Shown here piece by piece: positions 1 to 7,862 of a stretch of 16,626 bases of DNA; position 1 is the first letter of the stretch; the number at the start of each line of letters is the position of its first letter. Both the position numbers and the translations under genes were made by a program. The notes below the pieces were generated by a model that made no database searches, was not told the DNA's origin, and was given only the letters and a program-made list of their open reading frames with translations. The stretch is taken from the NCBI GenBank assembly GCA_002365595.1, contig DFAM01000020.1:1-16626 (forward strand). The letters are read 5' to 3'. This stretch comes from Acinetobacter sp. UBA3106. GTDB lineage: Bacteria > Pseudomonadota > Gammaproteobacteria > Pseudomonadales > Moraxellaceae.

Positions 1-36
1 GGTACCCGCTATAAAGTTGTGTCCAATTGTATTCAT
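1..36 (-). CDS. Aldehyde dehydrogenase, 5' end only (probable 2-oxoglutarate semialdehyde dehydrogenase)
   Basis: Only the first 12 codons are in the window, reading MNTIGHNFIAGT; the gene continues past the left edge. The start is supported by an AGGA ribosome-binding motif 8 bases upstream and by a 21-base gap after the xylD stop, so it should be the third gene of the xylX-xylD operon. An N-terminus of this kind (a short leader, then NFI-G) is typical of NAD(P)-dependent aldehyde dehydrogenases. In the Weimberg pathway the enzyme following XylD and XylX oxidises 2-oxoglutarate semialdehyde to 2-oxoglutarate, so that role is inferred from context. The sequence is nearly the same as the gene start at the opposite end of the window, differing at one of 12 residues. 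No catalytic residues are visible. Confidence 0.7.
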   Translation of the reverse strand, partial: MNTIGHNFIAGT

Positions 37-57
37 CTGATTAGTCCTAGATTCGAT

Positions 58-1845
58 TTAATGAGAATGTCGGGGCAAGTTTTTGTCATTAATGACACGC
101 ATATATAAGGTTGCTGGTTCCAGGCATCCACCTGTAGAAAGTTGTCCTACTAACTTGCGATACATTTCTTGCCATGGGGTTTGAGATGCAGGGTAGTCAG
201 GTTTCCATTGTTGACGGCGGCGTTCTAATTCCTCATCAGAAACAAGTACATTTACAGAACGTTTATTTAAATCAATTCTTAAACGGTCATTGGTCTTGAG
301 CAATGCAATCCCACCCCCAATAGCTGCTTCAGGTGACATATTTAAAATAGAAGGGCTGGCTGATGTTCCACTTTGGCGACCATCACCTAAACAAGGTAAA
401 GAATCAATGCCTTTTTTGATTAGCTCTGTAGGAGGTGCCATGTTTACGACTTCAGCACTACCTGGATAACCGACTGTACCTGCACCACGAATGACTAAGA
501 TGCAGTTTTCATCAATATTAAGATCGGGGTCGTTAATACGGGCGTGATAGTCTTCTGGCCCTTCAAAGACAATCGCTCGAGCTTCAAAGCTATTTTCATC
601 CTGCGGATTAGACAAATAGGTTTTCCTGAATGCCTCTCCCACAACAGACATTTTCATAATCGCACTATCAAAGAAATTACCACTGAGTACAATAAATCCG
701 GCGCCATGTTTAAGCGGCTCTTGATAGGGATAAATTACATCAGCGTTTGAGGTTTTAGATTGCTTGGCAATTTCACCTATAGTCTTGCCGCTCACTGTTG
801 CACAATCTTCATGAATAACACCTGCTTGTTGCAGTTCATGTAATACTGAGGGAACACCACCAGCTCTGTGAAAACCTTCACCCAGATATTTACCTGCAGG
901 CATACAATTGACAATCAGTGGGATAGATTCGCCTACACGCTGCCAATCATCTAGCGTCAGCTCAATACCCATATGGCGTGCAATCGCAATCAAATGGGGA
1001 GGACAGTTACTTGAAGCCCCTAAAGCAGAGGCAACAGCAATCGCATTCTCAAAGGATTTTTTGGTCATAATTTTTGAGGGTCTTAAATCCTCAAGGACCA
1101 TCTCACAGATGCGTTTACCGGTCGCATAAGCCATTTGACCACGCTCACGATAAGGCGCAGGAATACTGGCACACGTCGGTAAAGACATACCTAAGGCTTC
1201 AGCCAAGGCATTCATGGAAAGTGCCGTGCCCATGGTATTGCAATGCCCAACTGATGGAGATGCTGAAGTGGTCATTTCCATAAACCCTTCATAATCAATT
1301 TCACCAGAAGCCAGTAAATTTCGTGCATGCCAGATCACTGTACCTGATCCAATTAAATCACCTTTATAGTGGCCATCCAGCATAGGTCCACCTGAAAGAA
1401 CAATAGCCGGTAAATCGGTAGTGGCTGCTGCCATGAGGCAGGCAGGTGTGGTTTTGTCGCAACCAGTGGTCAGGACCACGCCATCAAGCGGGTAGCCATG
1501 GAGAATTTCCACTAAACCTAAATAGGCTAAATTGCGGTCAAGCGCGGCAGTAGGACGGCGTGATTGTTCTGCAATTGGATGAACTGGAAATTCCATAGGA
1601 ATACCACCGGCATCACGAATACCGGCCTTAACGCGTTCTGCTAATTCTTTGTGGTGACGATTACAAGGAGTTAAATCACTGCCTGTCTGTGCAATACCAA
1701 TAATTGGTCGACCGGACTGAAGCTCATCACGTGTCAAACCATAATTCATATATCGTTCAACATACAAAGCTGTCATATCTGCATGTTCTGGATCATCAAA
1801 CCATTCCTGGCTACGTAAAAAAATCCGTTTACTTTGATTATTCAT
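58..1845 (-). CDS. xylD: D-xylonate dehydratase (IlvD/Edd family)
   Basis: This cytoplasmic Fe-S enzyme dehydrates D-xylonate to 2-keto-3-deoxy-D-xylonate, the first committed step of the oxidative xylose pathway. The 595-residue protein matches what I recall of Caulobacter XylD along its length (EWFD, MTALY-ER-MNYG, DGRQSGT, LPRH-H tail) and has the expected length. The three cysteines expected to hold the [2Fe-2S] cluster are visible at about C61 (TPCN), C129 (TGCDKTTP) and C202 (GHCNTMGT). The active-site serine equivalent is about S492 in RQSGT. The usual GGSTN segment reads GASSNCPPH here. An upstream in-frame TTG would add 10 residues, but AAGGA lies 7 bases before the ATG at 1845, so that start is chosen. 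It is second in the xylX-xylD-aldehyde dehydrogenase operon. Activity on related aldonates is possible. Confidence 0.9.
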   Translation of the reverse strand: MNNQSKRIFLRSQEWFDDPEHADMTALYVERYMNYGLTRDELQSGRPIIGIAQTGSDLTPCNRHHKELAERVKAGIRDAGGIPMEFPVHPIAEQSRRPTAALDRNLAYLGLVEILHGYPLDGVVLTTGCDKTTPACLMAAATTDLPAIVLSGGPMLDGHYKGDLIGSGTVIWHARNLLASGEIDYEGFMEMTTSASPSVGHCNTMGTALSMNALAEALGMSLPTCASIPAPYRERGQMAYATGKRICEMVLEDLRPSKIMTKKSFENAIAVASALGASSNCPPHLIAIARHMGIELTLDDWQRVGESIPLIVNCMPAGKYLGEGFHRAGGVPSVLHELQQAGVIHEDCATVSGKTIGEIAKQSKTSNADVIYPYQEPLKHGAGFIVLSGNFFDSAIMKMSVVGEAFRKTYLSNPQDENSFEARAIVFEGPEDYHARINDPDLNIDENCILVIRGAGTVGYPGSAEVVNMAPPTELIKKGIDSLPCLGDGRQSGTSASPSILNMSPEAAIGGGIALLKTNDRLRIDLNKRSVNVLVSDEELERRRQQWKPDYPASQTPWQEMYRKLVGQLSTGGCLEPATLYMRVINDKNLPRHSH

Positions 1846-1922
1846 TTCCAGATCCTTAACTTTAATATTATGCAAATGAGCAATATGGGAAGCAGTTATT
1901 TATTTGAAAGGCAGAGACCAAC

Positions 1923-1942
1923 CCTAAAGCTAATCATTTAGG
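1923..1942 (-). repeat. Small inverted repeat in the xylX-xylD gap
   Basis: CCTAAA and TTTAGG are separated by 8 bases inside the 130-base gap between the xylX stop and the xylD start. A weak 6-bp hairpin in the operon mRNA is possible, for example for processing or tuning of downstream expression. The stem is short and has no T-run after it, so it is not called a terminator. Confidence 0.25.
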
Positions 1943-1975
1943 AATACCATTCAACCTAGGGATAATATGTGAAAA

Positions 1976-3151
1976 CTATAGTAATTCACGCTGCTTTAAA
2001 TTTTGCATCAATGAGTTGATGCCAAAATTCCAAGGTGATGCTCTGTCGCTGGTCGTTACAGTGTTGTAAAGAGTGCCTAGTTTAGGAGTATGAATCCGTA
2101 CGACATCATCAACTTTGTGGGTAAAGCCCGCTCCAGGTTTTTCTCGATCTTGGGTAGGGGCAAATAATGTTCCTAAAAATAGTACAAATCCGTCCGGATA
2201 CTGATGATTTTCATTTAAAGTCTGTTGAATTAAATCTTCTGGATCACGACTAATTTGAGACATGGAACTTAAACCATTCAAGACAAAATGATCCGTTCCT
2301 TCAATTTTGAGTTCTACCTCACATGAGCGGATATCATCCAAATTAAAAGTTTGATCAAATAAGCGGATGAAAGGACCAATTGCGCATGAGGCATTGTTAT
2401 CTTTAGCTTTGCTCAATAAAAGGGCACTACGTCCCTCGAAATCACGCAGATTGACATCATTACCTAAAGTCGCACCTAAAATTTCACCTTGGCTATTTGC
2501 CACTAGAACCACTTCAGGTTCAGGATTATTCCACTCTGATTTTGGATGAATACCAATATTTTGACCTGTACCTACGGCTGCTAAAACAGGAGCTTTGGTG
2601 AATATTTCTGCATCACTGCCAATCCCAACTTCAAGATATTGAGACCACATATTTTGTTCAATTAAGTATTTTTTTAATTCAAGTGCTTTTACAGAGCCAG
2701 GCTGAATAGATTTAAGACTGTCTCCAATCACTCCCTGCACGATTTCCCGAATGTGTTGCGCTTTATCCGCATCTCCTGCAGCCTGTTCTTCAATTACCCG
2801 CTCCAGCATACTTGCAGCAAAAGTTACTCCTGCAGCCTTAATCACTTGCAGATCAATAGGTGCTAAAAAATAAGCTTTACTTGGATCTGGCTCAGGCAAA
2901 GTATTTGCAAAAATTTCATCAATATTCCCAATCAATTGACCTTCAATTTTAGAGAGAGCCGAGATCGGGGAATCAGTTTCTAATAATTCAGAGATCGTAT
3001 TGAAATGACTAGAAATATCAAAAACCTGATTACCTTTCAAAATCACTGGCGATGGACCAGCAACTTTATGCGGTACCCATGCTCGCCCAATTAAGCATCC
3101 TTGTGTACCATCCACTGGCAATGAATTGGCTGAATTTAATGTAAATTTCAT
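1976..3151 (-). CDS. xylX: 2-keto-3-deoxy-D-xylonate dehydratase (FAH family)
   Basis: The product is expected to dehydrate 2-keto-3-deoxy-D-xylonate to 2-oxoglutarate semialdehyde, the Weimberg branch step. The 391-residue protein strongly resembles Caulobacter XylX as I recall it, including the blocks LKAAGVTFA-like (about 104-112), ERVIEE (117-122), NNPEPEVVL (208-216) and GNDVNLRDFEGRSALLLSKAKDNNASCAIGPF in the core. The FAH-fold metal ligands are visible as E211, E213 and D232. A TTG three codons upstream is in frame, but the ATG at 3151 has a GAG motif 9 bases before it and is preferred. It is the first gene of the minus-strand operon, divergent from the LysR gene, with 130 bases to xylD. 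It is not an ordinary fumarylacetoacetase; adjacency to xylD supports the specific call. Confidence 0.87.
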   Translation of the reverse strand: MKFTLNSANSLPVDGTQGCLIGRAWVPHKVAGPSPVILKGNQVFDISSHFNTISELLETDSPISALSKIEGQLIGNIDEIFANTLPEPDPSKAYFLAPIDLQVIKAAGVTFAASMLERVIEEQAAGDADKAQHIREIVQGVIGDSLKSIQPGSVKALELKKYLIEQNMWSQYLEVGIGSDAEIFTKAPVLAAVGTGQNIGIHPKSEWNNPEPEVVLVANSQGEILGATLGNDVNLRDFEGRSALLLSKAKDNNASCAIGPFIRLFDQTFNLDDIRSCEVELKIEGTDHFVLNGLSSMSQISRDPEDLIQQTLNENHQYPDGFVLFLGTLFAPTQDREKPGAGFTHKVDDVVRIHTPKLGTLYNTVTTSDRASPWNFGINSLMQNLKQRELL

Positions 3152-3197
3152 GTAAAGCAACTCTATTTATAATTGAAATCATCGTAGAATTCCTTTC

Positions 3198-3213
3198 TAA
3201 TAAATACCAATGA
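3198..3213 (-). promoter_or_regulatory. 16-bp box in the xylX promoter region (shared with denD)
   Basis: On the minus strand this reads TCATTGGTATTTATTA and matches 15 of 16 bases of the box at 5394-5409 upstream of the denD-like gene. The element lies about 47-62 bases upstream of the xylX start. Within it TTGGTA could serve as a -35 element, with TACGAT (3181-3186, minus strand) 18 bases on as a weak -10. It could be a regulator site, a promoter element or both. The neighbouring LysR protein is the obvious candidate binder, but that is inference. Confidence 0.5.
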
Positions 3214-3229
3214 TAATAATTTAATAATT

Positions 3230-3246
3230 AATAACCTGTAGTTATT
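3230..3246. promoter_or_regulatory. Candidate LysR operator in the divergent lysR-xylX promoter
   Basis: A perfect inverted repeat AATAAC-N5-GTTATT lies 17 bases before the LysR start codon. It contains the T-N11-A pattern expected of LysR-type binding sites (T3232 to A3244). A second, wider inverted pair, TACCAAT at 3205-3211 and ATTGGTA at 3244-3250, overlaps it, so the 112-base intergenic region is dense in symmetric elements. This placement fits autoregulation of the LysR gene together with control of xylX. Confidence 0.5.
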
Positions 3247-3263
3247 GGTAAAAGGATTTCTAA

Positions 3264-4199
3264 ATGGCAGACTTAAATTATTCAAGTTTCAATAATTGGT
3301 TCAAATATAGGCACTTGGTTTTATTGGAGACTTTGGCAAGAACTAAAAATATGCATTTAGCAGCTGAACAGATGAATTTAAGTCAGCCCGCGATCAGTAA
3401 GATGCTGAAAGAAATTGAAAATATGCTGGGTTTTTCTATTTTTGAACGCTTACCGAGAAGTATGCCTGTAACAGCATTGGGGCAGCATGTGATTTGTTAT
3501 GCACAGCGGGTCCTGAATGATGCCAAACATTTTGTTGAAGATATTGAAATGCTGAGGCTAGGTGGACATGGATTTCTTAAAGTAGGTGGAATTTTTGCTG
3601 CAACCGCGTCTGTCATTCCAAATTCTGTGATTGAGATTAAAAAGAAATGGCCATTACTCTCCATTGATGTTGTTGAACAGACCAGTGATCATTTAATGGA
3701 AATGCTCAGTGAACATACACTGGATTTAGCGGTTGGCCGATTTACCCAGGCAACACAACAGCAATTTTTTGATTTTAAGCCCTTAGGACCTGAGCCTTTT
3801 TGTATTGTGGTTAATCATGAGCATCCCTATGCTCAAAAGAAATTTTGTAAATTGAACGAACTCATGGATTGGCCTTGGGTGGTTTACCCTAAAGGAACAC
3901 CAATTCGTGAACGTATGGAAGCGGCATTTATGCGCGCAAATGTTAAAGTCCCTTTGAATACGGTCAATACCATGTCCATGCAAACTTTCCTACAGATTAT
4001 ACAAACTGCTCCCATGGTCGCTATGCTGCCTGAAGCAATGGTCGCTCAACAGGTGAAAGACGGGAAACTATGCATTATAGAAACCGAGTTGATTTTAGAT
4101 GCCCAGGATTACGGTATTTTGACGAGGAAAAACGAACCAATTTCAGAAATTGCACAAACATTTATAGAAATTTTATTAGGAAAGGCTAAGCAGAATTAG
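3264..4199 (+). CDS. LysR-type transcriptional regulator, probable activator of the xylonate operon
   Basis: The 311-residue protein has a LysR winged-helix DNA-binding domain at about residues 14-73 (LLETLARTKNMHLAAEQMNLSQPAISKMLKEIE, then FERLPRSM-VTALG), followed by a periplasmic-binding-protein-like effector domain to the C-terminus. It is reminiscent of the GbpR group of sugar-responsive regulators, though I cannot confirm that from memory alone. The start has AAGGA 7 bases upstream. It is transcribed divergently from xylX across 112 bases holding a T-N11-A inverted repeat, the classic arrangement for a LysR regulator controlling its neighbour. The effector is probably D-xylonate or a pathway intermediate (inference). 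The gene ends about 50 bases from the convergent lactonase gene, with a hairpin between. Confidence 0.85.
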   Translation: MADLNYSSFNNWFKYRHLVLLETLARTKNMHLAAEQMNLSQPAISKMLKEIENMLGFSIFERLPRSMPVTALGQHVICYAQRVLNDAKHFVEDIEMLRLGGHGFLKVGGIFAATASVIPNSVIEIKKKWPLLSIDVVEQTSDHLMEMLSEHTLDLAVGRFTQATQQQFFDFKPLGPEPFCIVVNHEHPYAQKKFCKLNELMDWPWVVYPKGTPIRERMEAAFMRANVKVPLNTVNTMSMQTFLQIIQTAPMVAMLPEAMVAQQVKDGKLCIIETELILDAQDYGILTRKNEPISEIAQTFIEILLGKAKQN

Positions 4200-4207
4200 C
4201 TATAAAT

Positions 4208-4238
4208 ATCACTTGGCTAATTAAATCAGCCAAGTGAT
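4208..4238. terminator. Hairpin between convergent lysR and lactonase genes, probable bidirectional terminator
   Basis: A perfect 11-bp stem, ATCACTTGGCT and AGCCAAGTGAT, has a 9-base loop and sits between two convergent stop codons. The T-tracts are poor on both sides (TTAAAT on the plus strand, ATTTAT on the minus strand). Position and stem quality still favour termination in one or both directions. Confidence 0.65.
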
Positions 4239-4248
4239 TAAATGGCAT

Positions 4249-5127
4249 TTAACCTTTGAAATATGTTTCGGCGACACCTTGGATCCCTAATCCATAAATG
4301 GCAAATACACTACCACGCAACTGATTGTCTCCGGGAAAACGTGGTAGTGGAGGTTGAGACATAGAGGTAACAAAGAGCACATCTAAATCTTTACCCCCAA
4401 ACGCCAGACTGGTCACTTTTTTAACCGGCATTTCAATGATTCGATCTATGCTGCCATCAGGCGCATAACGTACCAATTTCCCTGAATATACTTTCGCACT
4501 CCAGACATAACCTTCACTATCTACAGTTGATCCGTCTGCTGAGCCGCCATCTTGCGTATCGATTTTGCAAAAAACCTGTTTATTCGTTAAACCGGTATCT
4601 GCACTGTCATAATCGTATGACCAGATTTCACCTTGCCAGGTATCTGTAAAGTAGAACTTATTACCTTTTGGATTCCAGCATATCCCATTTGAAGTATTGA
4701 TATTTTCTTCTAGTTTCTGAACCGTCATATCTGTATTTAAACGATATAAAGAGGCGGTTTTATCTTCCTCCATACGGTTCATCGATCCAAAAACAAAACG
4801 ACCTTGTCGGTCTACACCTCCATCGTTCAGACGGTTAAAAGGCATATCTGGTTCAGGGTGATCAATAAATTCTAAATCGCCAGTATCAAAATCTAGGCTA
4901 TGCAGCCCATTTTCTAATGCAACAATTGCTCCATTATGATTTTCACGTAATGCGTAAGATCCGATCTTTTGAAGGGTTTCCCAAGCTTTCAGGTCTTTAC
5001 CTTGCTCATCACAGGAAAACAAGCGACCGTCAAATATATCTACCCAAAATAATCGTTGACGAACAGGATCCCATGTCGGTACTTCACCTAAACGTGTCTT
5101 AACATCAACAAATACTTTAATTTCCAT
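4249..5127 (-). CDS. xylC: SMP-30/gluconolactonase family sugar lactonase, probable D-xylonolactonase
   Basis: The 292-residue protein is an SMP-30/gluconolactonase/LRE beta-propeller of the usual length. Expected metal ligands are visible as E15 (GEVPTW), N147 (TSNG) and D198 (ADGS), with the substrate-loop motif FNRLNDGG at about 97-104. There is no signal peptide, so it should hydrolyse sugar lactones in the cytoplasm. Placement beside xylX, xylD and the LysR gene suggests D-xylono-lactone as substrate, feeding XylD. L-arabinonolactone is possible too, because no second lactonase gene is present for the right-hand module. The start has AGGA 8 bases upstream. It is transcribed on its own, divergent from the denD-like operon across 351 bases. 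The specific xylC name rests on context. Confidence 0.78.
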   Translation of the reverse strand: MEIKVFVDVKTRLGEVPTWDPVRQRLFWVDIFDGRLFSCDEQGKDLKAWETLQKIGSYALRENHNGAIVALENGLHSLDFDTGDLEFIDHPEPDMPFNRLNDGGVDRQGRFVFGSMNRMEEDKTASLYRLNTDMTVQKLEENINTSNGICWNPKGNKFYFTDTWQGEIWSYDYDSADTGLTNKQVFCKIDTQDGGSADGSTVDSEGYVWSAKVYSGKLVRYAPDGSIDRIIEMPVKKVTSLAFGGKDLDVLFVTSMSQPPLPRFPGDNQLRGSVFAIYGLGIQGVAETYFKG

Positions 5128-5478
5128 TTACATTATCCTGAAAGATGATCTCTATTTAATAGGCATTCAATTTATTGAAAAATAATATACTTTCTAAGTA
5201 AATTATAATTTAGTTTAAGAAATTACTAATGATGAAATATCAATCTTTGATAAACAGAAGTTATTAAACCTAAAGTAGCGATATTCTGAAATAAAAAATA
5301 ATAAGAATTAGGTATATAAGTCTTTGAATATAAATTTCTATTGAATTACGCATTCATATTGATATTAAAAAGTTATCGATATTGAGGAATAATTCATTGG
5401 TAATTATTAATCATCCTCCTTAATTTGACTCATCTACGATGTAAATCGTCTGATTCTTAAATTAGGGAAGGATTACCT
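5128..5478. other. AT-rich divergent intergenic region between lactonase and denD-like operon
   Basis: This 351-base stretch has no convincing coding sequence. It holds several symmetric or shared short elements: an all-AT 14-bp palindrome at 5199-5212, TATCAA-N3-TTGATA at 5238-5252, the 8-bp palindrome TATCGATA at 5374-5381 (also present at 8879-8886), and the 16-bp box at 5394-5409 shared with the xylX promoter. It must carry promoters for both flanking genes, but base composition makes promoter calls unreliable. Confidence 0.6.
5394..5409 (+). promoter_or_regulatory. 16-bp box upstream of the denD-like operon (shared with xylX)
   Basis: TCATTGGTAATTATTA matches the minus-strand xylX box at 3198-3213 at 15 of 16 positions. 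It lies about 70-85 bases upstream of the denD-like start. TTGGTA inside it could be a -35 with TTAATT (5420-5425) 17 bases on as a weak -10. Both boxes are oriented the same way relative to the gene they precede, which supports a shared regulator or promoter class. Confidence 0.5.
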
Positions 5479-6471
5479 ATGAATATACTTATTACTGGTG
5501 GAACTGGTTTTATAGGCAAACAGATAGCTAGAAAAATCTTGAAATTAGGGACTATCAAACTAGATGGACAAGCTGCTCAATCCGTAGAAAAAATCATATT
5601 ATTCGATGCCTTTGCAGGAGAGGACATTCCTGAAGATCCAAAAATTCAGGTTGTGATCGGCGATATTACTGATAAAAAACAGGTATTAGAAATTACTAAA
5701 AATGTAGATGTTATTTGGCATTTAGCTGCTGTGGTAAGTTCTGCTGCAGAAGCTGATTTTGATCTAGGTATGGAAGTCAATTTGTATGGTTTGTTGACCT
5801 TACTTGAATCGGTAAGACAGCACGGGATCAAACCCCGATTTATTTTTGCCAGCGGTTGCGCTGTATTTGGAGGTGCTCTACCAGAAGTAGTTACAGATGA
5901 CACGGTCGTCACACCTAAATCGTCCTATGGCATGCAAAAGGCAGTAGGCGAATTACTTGTTTCAGACTACTCACGTAAAGGCTTCATTGATGGGCGAGTA
6001 TTACGTTTACCTACAATTGTTGTTCGTCCAGGTAAGCCCAATAAAGCTGCTTCAACATTTTTTAGTTCGATCATTCGTGAACCGCTCAAAGGTGAAACTG
6101 CGGTTTGTCCTGTCCAAGCTGATACGCCAGTATTTATCACCTCTCCACGTCGCTGTGTTGACTCAATGATTCACGCAGCGGTTATTTCTCCGGATCAGTT
6201 ATCCGATCAGCGCATTATTCCATTACCTGGTTTAACGGTGACCGTTCAGCAAATGCTGGAAGCCCTAGAAAAAATTGCAGGAAAATCCGCAGTAGATCTC
6301 GTGCAGTGGCAAGAAGATAAAACCATTCAACGTATTGTGAAAAGTTGGCCAGTGCGAGTTAAAGCTGAATATGCTGAATCACTCGGTTTCAAAGCGGATA
6401 AGAATTTTGAAAGCATCATCGAGGCGCATATTGAAGATACCCAGGAATTAATAGCTGAGATAGCTAATTAA
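5479..6471 (+). CDS. denD: NAD-dependent epimerase/dehydratase-type dehydrogenase, DenD-like (D-erythronate dehydrogenase family)
   Basis: The 330-residue protein belongs to the extended short-chain dehydrogenase family. It has the nucleotide-binding motif GGTGFIG at residues 7-13, DxxD-type residues around 61-64, HLAA at 81-84, and a catalytic S125/Y150/K154 set (ASGCAVFGG, SSYGMQK). Length and sequence style match DenD, which oxidises C2 of D-erythronate with NAD. The start is well supported by AAGGA 6 bases upstream. It is the first gene of a three-gene operon, 14 bases ahead of an ACS-type permease. The erythronate pathway partners known from other bacteria (OtnK/OtnC/OtnI) are absent here, so the true substrate may be another sugar acid. 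The upstream 16-bp box links it to the xylX promoter. Confidence 0.68.
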   Translation: MNILITGGTGFIGKQIARKILKLGTIKLDGQAAQSVEKIILFDAFAGEDIPEDPKIQVVIGDITDKKQVLEITKNVDVIWHLAAVVSSAAEADFDLGMEVNLYGLLTLLESVRQHGIKPRFIFASGCAVFGGALPEVVTDDTVVTPKSSYGMQKAVGELLVSDYSRKGFIDGRVLRLPTIVVRPGKPNKAASTFFSSIIREPLKGETAVCPVQADTPVFITSPRRCVDSMIHAAVISPDQLSDQRIIPLPGLTVTVQQMLEALEKIAGKSAVDLVQWQEDKTIQRIVKSWPVRVKAEYAESLGFKADKNFESIIEAHIEDTQELIAEIAN

Positions 6472-6485
6472 AGTGAGACAGTATT

Positions 6486-7859
6486 ATGGAAGATATTCAA
6501 GCTAAATCTGCTTTAGAAGAGCAGACCATTAAACGTATTTCAAAAAGAATTATTCCTTTTCTTATTATTCTGTTTGTAATGGCATTTTTAGACAGAACAA
6601 ATATCGGCTTTGCTGCTTTGCATATGAATGATGCAATTGGCATTACTCAAACGATATTTGGCTTAGGCGCTGGTATTTTTTTCCTTGGTTATTTTATTGC
6701 CGAAGTTCCGAGTAATGTACTGCTACATCGCTTCGGTGCCAGAATCTGGATCGCGCGTATCATGATTACTTGGGGAATCATTGCTGCCTTAATGGGCTTT
6801 ATCCAAAATGGAACCCAATTTATCGTTTTGCGTTTTTTACTTGGTATTGCGGAAGCTGGCTTTTTTCCTGGTGTGATCTTCTATCTTACTTTGTGGTTTC
6901 CAGCGCGATATCGTGCACGTGTATTTGCCACATTTTATTTAGGTCTCCCAATTGCCCAGATTATTGGCGCACCTATTTCAGTTGGACTGATGCAATGGGG
7001 TAATACTATCGGTTATGAAGGCTGGCGCATGATGTATGTGCTTGAGGGCATTCCATCCATCATTCTAGGGATCATTTGTCTTAAATACTTAACCAATACG
7101 CCTAAAGAAGCTCAGTGGCTCACTACAGAACAGCGTCAATGGTTAATGAGAACTTTAGAGAGAGAAGAACTTGAAAAAACTGAAGCTGCTGACTCTCATT
7201 TAACTAAGTCAGCGCTTATTAAACAAGTGTTTAAAAATCCATTGGTATGGATTATGGCCATTGTTTACTTTGGCATTACTTCTGGTTCAAATGCCATGTT
7301 CTTCTTCTTGCCAAGTGTGCTGGAGTCATTCCGTAATACCTTTGGCATGGAAATCAGTTTAATTCAAAATGGTCTTTTAACTGCAATTCCATATGCATTC
7401 GCTGCTGTAGGTATGATTTTATGGAGCCGACGCTCGGATCGTAAACAGGAACGTCATAAGCATGGTGCTTGTGCAGCTCTTATGGCGGCAAGTGCAATTG
7501 CAATCGCATTAATTGTCAACCAGCCCTGGGCTATTATTGTTGGGTTTATTTTCCTGGCAATTGGAGTGTTTAGTGCGATTAACATTTTCTGGACACTACC
7601 AGGTCAGACATTGACGGGAGTAGGTGCCGCCGCTGGTATTGGACTGATTAACTCTGTAGGTAACTTAAGTGGTTTTACAGGGCCATATTTAACAGGGTAC
7701 TTATATACCACGACTGGTACTTATACTACTGCATTTCTAGTCATCGCTGGATTTGTTGCGATTGGCGGGATCGGGTTATTGGTACTCGCGCGATTAAATG
7801 GCAAACAGATAGAAAAAGAAAAATTAAATCTGAAAGCCCAACCCAATCAAGGAGTATAA
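6486..7859 (+). CDS. MFS permease, anion:cation symporter (ACS) type, probable sugar-acid importer
   Basis: This 457-residue inner-membrane protein has about 12 hydrophobic segments and a central hydrophilic loop near residues 200-245. The signatures LDRTNIGFA (near 35), GLGAGIFFLGYF-EVPSN (near 60-80), RFLLGIAEAGFFPG (near 115-130) and GAAAGIGLINSVGNLSG (near 380-396) are those of the ACS family, which imports hexarates, aldonates and similar carboxylates by proton symport. It is the second gene of the denD-like operon, 14 bases after denD and 3 bases before the next gene, so it presumably imports that operon's substrate. It resembles the permease at 14265 in overall layout, but the two are clearly diverged. 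The ribosome-binding site is weak (GTGAG). The substrate cannot be read from sequence. Confidence 0.85.
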   Translation: MEDIQAKSALEEQTIKRISKRIIPFLIILFVMAFLDRTNIGFAALHMNDAIGITQTIFGLGAGIFFLGYFIAEVPSNVLLHRFGARIWIARIMITWGIIAALMGFIQNGTQFIVLRFLLGIAEAGFFPGVIFYLTLWFPARYRARVFATFYLGLPIAQIIGAPISVGLMQWGNTIGYEGWRMMYVLEGIPSIILGIICLKYLTNTPKEAQWLTTEQRQWLMRTLEREELEKTEAADSHLTKSALIKQVFKNPLVWIMAIVYFGITSGSNAMFFFLPSVLESFRNTFGMEISLIQNGLLTAIPYAFAAVGMILWSRRSDRKQERHKHGACAALMAASAIAIALIVNQPWAIIVGFIFLAIGVFSAINIFWTLPGQTLTGVGAAAGIGLINSVGNLSGFTGPYLTGYLYTTTGTYTTAFLVIAGFVAIGGIGLLVLARLNGKQIEKEKLNLKAQPNQGV

Positions 7860-7862
7860 AAC

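Noticed and set aside
1846..1875. Ten-residue N-terminal extension of xylD from a TTG start
   Set aside because: The downstream ATG has a good AAGGA at proper spacing and gives the usual family length; the TTG has no comparable signal.
3061..3077. A third GGTACC with a neighbourhood like the window ends (CAACTTTATGCGGTACC versus CAACTTTATAGCGGGTACC)
   Set aside because: It lies inside xylX, needs two gaps to align, and encodes unrelated residues (WVPHKVA) in a different frame. It looks like coincidence. It also means the window is not simply a complete KpnI digestion fragment.
5199..5212. Perfect 14-bp palindrome TAAATTATAATTTA upstream of the lactonase
   Set aside because: It is made only of A and T within a very AT-rich stretch, where such palindromes arise easily. 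It is mentioned only in the description of the intergenic region.
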